64,000 nt of DNA from Rhynchopus sp. YZ270_cl-10 (Eukaryota; Euglenozoa; Diplonemea; Diplonemida; Diplonemidae): assembly GCA_964035575.1 (NCBI GenBank), contig OZ037839.1, positions 1,749,220-1,813,219 on the forward strand, given 5' to 3'. Within the stretch, counting starts at the first letter, position 1; the number at the start of each line of letters is the position of its first letter. The position numbers were made by a program, and so were the translations under genes. Of the stretch, positions 36,840 to 45,245 are shown in pieces. The notes under the pieces are model-generated. The model saw only the letters and a program-made list of their open reading frames with translations, made no database searches and was not told the origin of the DNA.

Positions 36840-37170
36840 AGCATCTTCGTAGTTTTTTTTTTAAATTTCTAGGGTCAAGAAGATGGTGCTGTCTGTGTAA
36901 CGTGACTAAGCATGCGTCTGATCAACTTCTATCGTTATTGAATACATTTGATGTCAAACAAACAACAAAAAAAGGCAAACTATTCCCCCCCGTTTCCTAT
37001 GATATCAGGTTTACCAAAGGGGGGTGAGTCCTCAGGGGGGGCTCAGTGGGGCATATCATATTTTGATTTTAATAGCCGTAAAATTATTTCCTCAAGCCAA
37101 AATCCTTCTAGGAGCGGAGTTTTAAGAATGCCATAATTGACGTCTGGAAATAATTGCAGTGGAGGTATTT

Positions 37171-37259
37171 TAGCCGGGTTTCCCACACAAAAAATAATTA
37201 CCGTGTAATTATAGGAAATAATTACACGGTAATTATTTTTTGTGTGGGAAACCCGGCTA
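37171..37259. repeat. Perfect 42-bp inverted repeat with 5-base loop
   Basis: The left arm starts TAGCCGGGTTTCCCACACAA and ends AATTAT; the loop is AGGAA; the right arm is an exact complement ending CCCGGCTA. Excluding the outer TA bases it could be a TA-flanked foldback element of about 85 bp. Perfect arms point to recent origin or ongoing correction. Confidence 0.95.
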
Positions 37260-37746
37260 AAAAAAAAATCGCGATTTTTTTTCTTTTTTTCTTTTGTGAA
37301 CACCCCGGGTTTGATACCTGTACCGCAGGCATTCCTCTGAGTCTAACGATTGATAATCAGAGCTCGGTTTGTTGTCAAAGACATCTTCCACCATGCATTG
37401 AGGAGGGTAAGACAGTGGTCGCAGTTTGTACTTGATAGCATTACAACATTTAACTTCTCCACGGGGGTCTTGGGCCGTTCACTCGGTTATACCTTGACCA
37501 GCGGAAGAGGCCTTTTTGGTCTCTAGAATATCCGGTATTCCCGAACGGAGGCACACTTTGTGTGTTACTACGACCTGGCAACTTCCAGCAGTAGGTTAAG
37601 TAATGCTTTCTTGTAAATTGTTGGATCATTTATCTCCTCAGTGCATGAATGCCCCACGTGACTGGACACTTTTGTGTTTGTCAAGTGGCCTGTCTGGTCA
37701 CTTCTCAGTGACTGGCGGGTTGGCTGTGGTTGCCCTGTCACGACTT

Positions 37747-37855
37747 ACCTGTGTACCTGTGTACCTGTGTACCTGTGTACCTGTGTACCTGTGTACCTGT
37801 GTACCTGTGTACCTGTGTACCTGTGTACCTGTGTACCTGTGTACCTGTGTACCTG
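37747..37855. repeat. (ACCTGTGT)n 8-bp microsatellite
   Basis: About 13 copies of ACCTGTGT, the reverse complement of the 8-mer at 11723-12064. It degrades into ACCTGGGTGACTGGGTACGT and then GTGACCAGGTGACCTGGTC. Confidence 0.95.
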
Positions 37856-37959
37856 GGTGACTGGGTACGTACCTGGGTAAATGTGACCAGGTGACCTGGT
37901 CAGACCTCTGACCAGCGCACCGTGACAGCACAGGCTGCCGAAAACGGATTTTGGCTTTC

Positions 37960-38155
37960 GGAAATAATTTTACGGCAATTAAATATCAAATTCCATGCAA
38001 TTATTTCACAGAAAATTGCACTCGGAGGTGTATTTTTCACTCGTTTTGTTAATTGCACTCGCTGCGCTCGTGCAATTAACCACTCGTGAAAAAAACACCT
38101 CCTCGTAGCAATTATGGTGAAATAATTGCATAGTAATTAAATACTATAATTCAGA
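37960..38155. repeat. Imperfect foldback element next to the divergent LRR gene
   Basis: The outer arms pair around ATTTTACGGCAATTAAATAT and ATAGTAATTAAATACTATAA. Inner arms pair CGGAGGTGTATTTTTCACTCG with CGTGAAAAAAACACCTCCTCG around GCTCGTGCAATTAA words. Total length is about 195 bp. It ends 25 bases before the ATG of the LRR gene at 38181, where the usual pyrimidine tract is missing. Confidence 0.75.
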
Positions 38156-38180
38156 GACAAAAAAAGTAAAAAATACAAAA

Positions 38181-39203
38181 ATGGAACTCGTCGTCAAAGG
38201 TTTTGCTGAAGAAGACTACGTGATTGAAGTGGGTGAGAAGGACACAACGGAGACGATGCGGAAGAAGGTGGCGTCTGCAACAGGGTTGTGCGAAGACAGC
38301 TTCCGCATGGGCTTCGGAGGGAAGGAGGAAGGAGAGGACATCACAGAACTGAGTGCTGGAGACACAGTCGTGTTGACGAAGAAGTCGAAGAAGTACGAAG
38401 CCATTGCAGCGCTTCATGCGTTGGGTGAGACGGACTTTACAGAAGTGCGGTTGACGACTGTGAGAGATCCTGGGGTGGCTTCTCTGCTTCTTCAGGCGGA
38501 GGTTGCGACTGTTATTCCGAATGGGTTTTTGGTAGAAGTAAACACATTAACGACACTTGATCTTTCTGCTGCGTCAGGTGTGACGCACATCGGGAACGAC
38601 TTTCTTCGCCATTCCACGAGATTAACAAAGGTCGACCTCTCTGGGCTGGGCAATGTACGGCGGATAGGGAACGGCTTCCTTTATTGGTGCCCAAAGTTGG
38701 ACACAGTTGATCTTTCCGGATTCGGAAGTGTCGCACGGATTGGCAACTCATTCTTGTGCAGCTGCGCGAGGCTGACGAGGCTGGACCTTTCCGCATTGCG
38801 GGGGCTGACGCACATAGGGCACGGTTTTCTCATGATGTGCAGTCGGCTTGCTGTGCTGGTGTTGCCGAGGATGTGTGGAGAGGCGCACGTTGGTGCACTT
38901 TTCCTGAACAACTGCACAGCATTGACAGCTTTGAATGCATCAGGCTTGGCGAACGTCACGCAGATTGAGAGCAAATTCATCAACTGTGCAGCGCTGCGGA
39001 CGCTGGATTTGTCCGGATTGGCAAACGTGACGCAGGTCGGGGCGGATTTTCTGTCCAACTGCGATGCGCTGACAGAACTAGACCTGTCAGGGTCCAGCAG
39101 GGCGCTTTCGCAAGCAGTGCCGTTCCAACTGCGCATGAGATGCTCCTTTGCTCGGCACAGCTTCGGAAGAACGTTTCTGAAGATGGTAGGCCAAAAAGGC
39201 TGA
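38181..39203 (+). CDS. Divergent, shorter UBL-LRR protein
   Basis: A 340-residue protein. Residues 17-70 of the UBL and the segment around 95-115 are almost identical in DNA to the other LRR genes (for example GTGGCTTCTCTGCTTCTTCA), but the LRR body is clearly different in sequence (VTHIGNDFLRHSTRLTKVDL). It has about nine repeats rather than fourteen and no Q/E tail, ending in a basic stretch (SFGRTFLKMVGQKG). This patchwork fits gene conversion of the 5' end onto an older paralog. No pyrimidine tract precedes the ATG; a foldback element lies there instead, so splicing and expression are uncertain. Confidence 0.85.
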   Translation: MELVVKGFAEEDYVIEVGEKDTTETMRKKVASATGLCEDSFRMGFGGKEEGEDITELSAGDTVVLTKKSKKYEAIAALHALGETDFTEVRLTTVRDPGVASLLLQAEVATVIPNGFLVEVNTLTTLDLSAASGVTHIGNDFLRHSTRLTKVDLSGLGNVRRIGNGFLYWCPKLDTVDLSGFGSVARIGNSFLCSCARLTRLDLSALRGLTHIGHGFLMMCSRLAVLVLPRMCGEAHVGALFLNNCTALTALNASGLANVTQIESKFINCAALRTLDLSGLANVTQVGADFLSNCDALTELDLSGSSRALSQAVPFQLRMRCSFARHSFGRTFLKMVGQKG

Positions 39204-39675
39204 ATCAAAGTGCAATTCAAGAGATCCAGAAAATCTGCTCTTTTGACCTTTTTTTTATGGGTTGCAATCGCCTTTTGGTACATATATTTTGCTCTGTTAA
39301 TGCCGTTTGACTGCAGGGCCGGGCATGTTCGGAACTAGTCTGTGCACACCTGGTTCTGCTGTCTTTGTTGGAGGTGGGAGGTGTAGGTTTATCTATAAAC
39401 TTGTCTTTTGTTTCGTGTGATTCCTTTGAACACTTTGCACGAGGCTTGGGCTCTGGCCAACTTTTGTCTTTGACTTTTAGCAGCACTATGTCATGTAGCG
39501 TCCCCTCTGGGATGCTGTGTTTTTTTTATCTTACTGCCTCTGGCCTTTGACTGCCGTCTCATGGTTCACCTATCATCTGGTCAGGACAAAACAAAGTGTC
39601 TGGGTCCCCTTGGACCTGCCAGGACGTGACCCACTCTACCCTCTACTCTTCTCCCACACAGATGAACCCTACACG
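39204..39675. other. Intergenic region and acceptor of the long DUF4116 gene
   Basis: Gene-free. It ends with CTCTACCCTCTACTCTTCTC then CCACACAGATGAACC. The first ATG after the AG (39662) opens a short out-of-frame peptide; the long frame starts at 39676. Confidence 0.6.
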
Positions 39676-42600
39676 ATGGAGGTGTACCTACGCTATGCGC
39701 TGACTGCAGAGGAGGTGGGTGTTGAGGTGGGTGAGTTTGATACCATCGGGCAGTTCCGTGAGAACGCTGCGCAGGAGTTTGGGTGTGACACGGAGCATGT
39801 GGAGCTGCATATGGACGGGGTCAGCATTGGCGACGATGAGGAGCTTGTGTCTGCTGCAACCTCCTTGACGCATGCGTCCGTTGTCGACGTTGTGGTCTCC
39901 ATGGATGTCTTCGTGGAACACATCCGCAACGGAACACGATGCTACACAGACCTCCCAGACAGCGTGCAAAGAGACATCCCCTGTGCCCTCGCTGCCCTGC
40001 AGTCCAACAACAACAGAGCAGAGTTCCGAGACCTGCCCCCCGAAGTGCAAACCCACCCAACCATTGTTGAGCACCTCGCATCCTCACCAGACATCTTCGA
40101 AACTGCGCACCCATCCGCATGGCACGACGAAGACTTCCGTTCGGCAGTGCTCACCGCAACGAATGGCTACTGTCTATCGTGGGATTGCTGTGAGGACCTC
40201 AGGTCGGATCGTGATACGGTGTTGGGGTGTGTGCAGCGCAACGGGGACATGCTTGAGTACGCGAGTAGCGAGCTGAAGAAGTGCCCGGTGATCGTGCTGG
40301 CCAGTGTGCAGTGCTGCGCCTCGGCCATCCAGTATGCTGCAGAGGAGGTGCGTGCGGACCAAGACATCTTCACTGCCGCAGTGGTAGGTGGTGTCGGGGA
40401 GCCCACATGGCTGCCAGAAGCACTTCGTGCAGACCGTGGGCTTGCCATGCGATGTGTGCGCATGCGGCCCAAGGCCCTTCATGTCTTCTCTGACGAACTG
40501 AGAGGTGACCAATTCGTGGTGGCCGCAGCAGGATCGCTGGAGTATGCGTCTGAAGACCTGAAGAAGGACAAAGAGTTTGCCATCTCGTGTGTGGGGAAAA
40601 ACTATCAAAACCTTGAGCACGTGGATGAGTCCTTGCAGTCGGACAGAGACGTTGTGATGGCGGCGATAGCACACTACAAGGGTGCCTTCCGCTTCGCCTG
40701 CAACAGTATCCGCGACGATCCTGAGCTTGCTCTGCAGTGCAGTACTGAATGCACGTACGTTGCAGAGTATTACGGCGAGACGCTGTGCCAGGACAAAGGT
40801 TTCATTATGTCTGCCATACGTGAAAATGCAGGAGTCTTTCGTAACTTGAAGGGTCAGTGGCGAGATGATGAGGATGTGGCGAAGTTGGCTATCGAGGCGT
40901 CGGCTGGCAACTTCCGTAGTTGCAGCGCTACATTGCGGGACAAACATGCGTTTGTGCTGTTCGCAGTGCAGAAGGGTGCAAACCTGCGTTATGCTTCTGC
41001 CGCACTGCACAGCGACACAGAGCTGTGCCGTGCAGCAGCAGCAGCAGCGCCGCACAACGACCTTGAGTTTGCGCCACCGGCACTGCGTGACGACTTCGAG
41101 TTTGTGAAGAAGGCTGTGTCGACGCAGGGCACTGACCTGCAGTACGCATCAGCCGCACTGCAGGATACTTATGACATTGTGTTGGCCGCTGTGCAGCACT
41201 CTAGCCAAGGGTTTTTGTACGCGAGCCCACGTTTGCGGAAATGCGAGACGCTTGCGAGAGAGGCGTTGGGGCATATGCATTGGCGTAACAGGGATGGTCG
41301 TTCTACGTACATGAGTTGTCTCGAGTTCCTGGGGACGTATCTGCTTGACGACAAGGCGTTTATTCTCTCTCTTGCGAAGCCGGCTGTGTTCCCGTACGTC
41401 TCGAAGCGGCTGCAGGCAGACCGCGACGTTGTTCTGAGCTGTGTGCACCATGAGGGGTCGTACCTTCACTACGCCTCTTCCGACCTGCGCGACGACAGGG
41501 CCGTGGTCGAGGCTGCTGTCACGTCCACAACACAAAACAACAGTGCCCTGACGTCCGCATCCATTCGGCTTCAGCGTGACCACAGCCTTGTCCTCCTTGC
41601 GGTCACGCACTGCGGCCATTCCCTGCAGTATGCCTCCAGCGATCTGCAGAACAACATCGACATTGTGCGTGCTGCCGTGGCACAGGAGTGGGACTCCCTC
41701 AAGTACGCAAACAAAACACTGCTCCACACGACGGACATTGTGCACAGTGTTCTTCCTGAACACCCGCGGGCACTTAAGTATGCAAGCGCCGAGGTGCGGA
41801 ATGATGTGTCTATTGTGGGACCTCTTGCCAAGAAGGATGTTCGGTGTCTGTCGTACGCTGGGCCTGCAGTGCTGTCCGACCGTGCGTTCATCTTGTCTGC
41901 AGTGCAGCAGAACCCAGTCGCCATGCAGTACGCATCGCAGGAGTTGCGTGACGACCCCGACATTGCCGCAGCCCTTATCGAGCACCCTGCGGGAGACCAG
42001 GTACCGCCCCTCAGCCCGGAGCTCCTTGGGAACAAGGACTTCATGATGAAGGCAATCGCGAAGCATCAAACCTGGTTCCTGAACGCAAGCGTGCGTCTGC
42101 AGAACGACCCTGGCTTCGTCTTCCTGGTTGTGAGGAAAGAAGAGCCGCACACAGTTGCATACATCATACGGCACGCAGGGGCTGGGGTCAGAGCAGACTA
42201 CAACACGATGCTCGAGGTTGTGACGAAGTGCAGTGGATCCCTGGAGCATGCAAGTAGGGCATTGAGGAACAACCTTGACATCGTGACGGCAGCAGTTCTC
42301 AAGGATCCACACAGCTTTGAGCATGCCAGTGCAGCACTGCGCAACTGCAAGCGTGTCGCGATGCTTGCAATGCGTGGGTGGGCTTATAACCTGAGGCACG
42401 CAAGTGAGACGCTGCAGAACGACCCAGAGGTTGTGCTGTGCTGCATTGCTCAGGATGAGGACACCATTCAGTATGCAGGGCCGAGCAAAGACAGCTACCG
42501 CTTTGCCGTGAAGGCTGTGCGCAAGCAGTGGTCTGTGTTCGAGAGTCTTTCACCAACTCTGCGGACAAACCCGAACTTCATTCTCGCATGCATCAATGAC

Positions 42601-43263
42601 GATAACCAATACAGCTGGGAGGATGAGCTGTGTCCCTCTGCCTGGGCACACACGGCTTTGGTGATGAGATTGCTTCCTGCCTTGGGTGGGAGGACGGTCA
42701 TGACGCAGGCTGACGAAAAGGTGAGGCGGAAGTTTAAGGTAGCGCTTGCCTGTGTGGACGACGACATGAGCACCCTGGAGCTGGTACCGCTGCAGCTGCG
42801 TGAGAGCAAAGACTTCATCATGGCATGCCTGGACCTAGAGGGAGCCAAGGACAGGCTGGACGTCTCTCTCATTGGCGACAGATTGTGGTGCGATGCCGAC
42901 GTCGTGACGAAGGCCATTGCCACGGCCCCCACCGCACTGCGCAGAAGCATCCTGGAGATACACAAACACAAGACTCTCTTTGCGAACCGTGCCTTTATGT
43001 TGGAGTGTGTGCGCCGCGATGCGAGCAACCTGCAGTATGCATCAGAGGCCCTGCAGGACGACGTCCACGTTGTCCTCGAGGCGCTAAGAAGCAAGGTCTC
43101 TGCTGCCGCCTTTGCACGTCCGTCCGTCCTGCGCCACCCACGTGTGCGTGCACTTCTCTGGGGGCACAAAGCAGTCCTTGCAGGCTGGCTCGCCTTCATC
43201 ATCTGCAACAGGTTCGCAAGGCCGCTCACAGGTGGAGGCCTCTACGGCCCGCTGGGAATGTGA
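39676..43263 (+). CDS. Giant UBL-DUF4116 repeat protein
   Basis: A 1195-residue protein. Residues 1-75 are ubiquitin-like in layout (MEVYLRYALTAEEVGVEVGE, then DTIGQFRENAAQEFGCDTEH). From about residue 150 to the end there are roughly two dozen DUF4116-type repeats of about 45-50 residues, e.g. LRSDRDTVLGCVQRNGDMLE and LQADRDVVLSCVHHEGSYLH followed by YASSDLRDD. The family is found in protists with no established function; the repeats should stack into a helical solenoid. The last 30 residues include a moderately hydrophobic stretch (AVLAGWLAFIICNRF) that could be a short membrane or packing helix. A shorter relative lies at 3205. Codon use is typical of the host genes here. Confidence 0.88.
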   Translation: MEVYLRYALTAEEVGVEVGEFDTIGQFRENAAQEFGCDTEHVELHMDGVSIGDDEELVSAATSLTHASVVDVVVSMDVFVEHIRNGTRCYTDLPDSVQRDIPCALAALQSNNNRAEFRDLPPEVQTHPTIVEHLASSPDIFETAHPSAWHDEDFRSAVLTATNGYCLSWDCCEDLRSDRDTVLGCVQRNGDMLEYASSELKKCPVIVLASVQCCASAIQYAAEEVRADQDIFTAAVVGGVGEPTWLPEALRADRGLAMRCVRMRPKALHVFSDELRGDQFVVAAAGSLEYASEDLKKDKEFAISCVGKNYQNLEHVDESLQSDRDVVMAAIAHYKGAFRFACNSIRDDPELALQCSTECTYVAEYYGETLCQDKGFIMSAIRENAGVFRNLKGQWRDDEDVAKLAIEASAGNFRSCSATLRDKHAFVLFAVQKGANLRYASAALHSDTELCRAAAAAAPHNDLEFAPPALRDDFEFVKKAVSTQGTDLQYASAALQDTYDIVLAAVQHSSQGFLYASPRLRKCETLAREALGHMHWRNRDGRSTYMSCLEFLGTYLLDDKAFILSLAKPAVFPYVSKRLQADRDVVLSCVHHEGSYLHYASSDLRDDRAVVEAAVTSTTQNNSALTSASIRLQRDHSLVLLAVTHCGHSLQYASSDLQNNIDIVRAAVAQEWDSLKYANKTLLHTTDIVHSVLPEHPRALKYASAEVRNDVSIVGPLAKKDVRCLSYAGPAVLSDRAFILSAVQQNPVAMQYASQELRDDPDIAAALIEHPAGDQVPPLSPELLGNKDFMMKAIAKHQTWFLNASVRLQNDPGFVFLVVRKEEPHTVAYIIRHAGAGVRADYNTMLEVVTKCSGSLEHASRALRNNLDIVTAAVLKDPHSFEHASAALRNCKRVAMLAMRGWAYNLRHASETLQNDPEVVLCCIAQDEDTIQYAGPSKDSYRFAVKAVRKQWSVFESLSPTLRTNPNFILACINDDNQYSWEDELCPSAWAHTALVMRLLPALGGRTVMTQADEKVRRKFKVALACVDDDMSTLELVPLQLRESKDFIMACLDLEGAKDRLDVSLIGDRLWCDADVVTKAIATAPTALRRSILEIHKHKTLFANRAFMLECVRRDASNLQYASEALQDDVHVVLEALRSKVSAAAFARPSVLRHPRVRALLWGHKAVLAGWLAFIICNRFARPLTGGGLYGPLGM

Positions 43264-43580
43264 TATGATATGTATTTCGGGAAAGTCATTACGTTTCCTT
43301 CTACAATCTGCTGTTGCAGGCGACAGTAGGCGGGTACTTTGGTGCTTTCATCCGGATGGCTGGCATCGTACGTGGGTCAGTCGGAGGTGCCTGCATCAAC
43401 AACTACAGTTTATTTCCCCCAACCAGACCCTACATCACAACGCAGACTCATTTGATTTGCGTCTCGAATAGTGTTTCCCCCCCGAGACAATTCCCCTGGT
43501 GACGAAACACCTATTTAATTTGCGTTGTTTTGTGTAAACCATTTTGTCATTGTACAAAGAGGGGTGACGGAGCAGAGATA
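43264..43580. other. Spacer before the mariner element
   Basis: 317 bases with no supported gene or repeat beyond short homopolymers. Its last two bases are the TA target of the element that follows. Confidence 0.6.
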
Positions 43581-44579
43581 CAGTGTGTCCCAGAATTAAT
43601 GTCACCTGGCGACATTTTTGAAAAAAAATGCAAAAGTGGACAAATTTCGTGACATTTTGACCTTGTCGTGAAGAAAAAGTGTGTAGGGGGTGAAATATTT
43701 ACATTGCAAGTACCCTTTTTGGCAAAAAAGGGTCAACAAAAAAAAAGTGAAGTGGATAGTGGATAGTGTAAATGACTCTAGGGCGCAGGCACGTAATGAA
43801 GTAAAAAACACATAGCCGCCTCCGCCCGTTGATAAGGTCAGGTCTACCCAGAAGCTTCACGCATGGGGTGGGCAAAAAGGATCACGACCAGCGGTAAGAC
43901 TAAGCTCTACTTCTTCGAGGGATCGCCCAATGCGGAGAAGTACCGGACACTGTTGCAGAAAGCCCTCAAAGAGATAAAAGAACTCCTTCCTGACAGGAGC
44001 TACATCTTTCAGCAGGATAGGGCTCCCTGTCACACTGCCAACACTACTCAAGCCTTCCTCTCCACACAGCCTTTTTCGTTCCTACCCAAAGAAGACTGGC
44101 CAGGAAACTCCCCTGAAACTCGCCTCAATCCTATTGAAAACCTGTGGGCCAAGCTGCAGACTGCAGTCAACGAAAGGGAGCCCAAAGACGTGGCGACACT
44201 TAAACGTATCATCAACAAAGAATGGTCAAAGATGGACACGAGCTTCGTTGCAGGGTACATCGAGTCAATGCCACGACCCCTAGAGGCAGTTCGCCGGGGA
44301 TGCACACAAAATATTAATACATGTTCTACTTGATTTTGTGCACGCCTATGTGTTTTTTACTTCATTACGTGCCTGCGCCCTAGAGTCATTTACACTATCC
44401 ACTATCCACTTCACTTTTTTTTGTTGACCCTTTTTTGCCAAAAAGGGTACTTGCAATGTAAATATTTCACCCCCTACACACTTTTTCTTCACGACAAGGT
44501 CAAAATGTCACGAAATTTGTCCACTTTTGCATTTTTTTTCAAAAATGTCGCCAGGTGACATTAATTCTGGGACACACTG
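43581..44579 (+). mobile_element. Tc1/mariner element, internally deleted, with long TIRs
   Basis: A 999-bp element flanked by TA (43579-43580 and 44580-44581). Terminal inverted repeats of about 235 bp start CAGTGTGTCCCAGAATTAAT and span 43581-43815 and 44346-44579; they are nearly perfect. Between them lies only the C-terminal part of a transposase. The high TIR identity implies a fairly recent insertion. Ends starting CAGTG and a TA duplication match Tc1/mariner. Confidence 0.93.
43863..44333 (+). CDS. Tc1/mariner transposase, C-terminal part only
   Basis: A 156-residue frame covering the second half of the DDE catalytic domain. IFQQDRAPCHTANTTQAFL carries the second catalytic aspartate (QQDxAPCH) and NPIENLWAKL the third acidic residue. 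The N-terminal DNA-binding helix-turn-helix region and the first catalytic aspartate are missing, so the protein cannot be an active transposase. The ATG used here may be only an internal methionine. The spacing of the two retained acidic residues is about that of the DD34E group. Confidence 0.9.
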   Translation: MGWAKRITTSGKTKLYFFEGSPNAEKYRTLLQKALKEIKELLPDRSYIFQQDRAPCHTANTTQAFLSTQPFSFLPKEDWPGNSPETRLNPIENLWAKLQTAVNEREPKDVATLKRIINKEWSKMDTSFVAGYIESMPRPLEAVRRGCTQNINTCST

Positions 44580-44581
44580 TA

Positions 44582-45245
44582 CACCTACGCTAACCCTTTT
44601 CTGAGCTCCCCCTGTTTGTGTTGTTGTTGTTGTTTTTGTTGCTTTTTTTAGTTTGCACCAATTCACTCTTGGAAATGGCTACTAAACCTGCTCTCGCCCT
44701 AATGTGATGAGGTGCTTTAACCTTTGTTTTATGCTATCACAACCACCGGTGCCAATTGCATCTGTTCGTCAGTGTGCTTGCAGTCGGTGGTTGTCTGTTT
44801 TCTGATGGAGTGCGAAACATGTTTCATGACCAAAAACCCGAACCTGTTCAGACCAGATCTTCTAAAAAAACAGAATTCTTCCTACATATGTACCTCCCTT
44901 TTTAGGCCTTCTCTGCAACACATATCTGCTGCTCAAATACCCCCCTCCCATCGCGCCTATCTTGCTGACGTCGCGTCCACACACTGCTACCCACTATGAT
45001 GAAGACACTGAGGTGCAGCACCGCATGACGCACTTCATTGGTGCAAATGCGAACCCAAAGCCGTGTTGTGCAGCTTCATCGCAATGCCAATAAGCACAGA
45101 AGTGAGTCGCATTCACCGTTTTGCTGCCTTTTGTCAGAACAATCAACGTCAACACATCCTCTCATTTCCTCTTTAATTCCTACCCCACCCCGTTGTAATA
45201 ATAAGACAACATTGTGCAAAACAGAGCAACACTTCACTCGAAACA
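44582..45245. other. Upstream region of LRR copy at 45246
   Basis: Contains the segmental duplication 44731-45191. The usual pyrimidine tract of the LRR family is absent: after TACCCCACCCCG the sequence jumps to GTTGTAATAATAAGACAACA and then the common AACAGAGCAACACTTCACTC. A weaker CT-rich stretch (TCCTCTCATTTCCTCTTTAA) lies further up. Confidence 0.7.
44731..45191. repeat. Segmental duplication, copy 1 (LRR upstream)
   Basis: Nearly identical to 47999-48461, from ATGCTATCACAACCACCGG to TTCCTACCCCACCCC. Both copies lie upstream of an LRR gene (45246 and 48576), so whole units were duplicated. Confidence 0.93.

Larger units (their letters stand above)
36840..38180. other. Intergenic region with foldback elements
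   Basis: Gene-free. It contains one copy of GTGACTAAGCATGCG (36902), a perfect palindrome (37171-37259), an 8-bp microsatellite (37747-37855) and an imperfect foldback (about 37960-38155) that abuts the divergent LRR gene. Confidence 0.65.
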
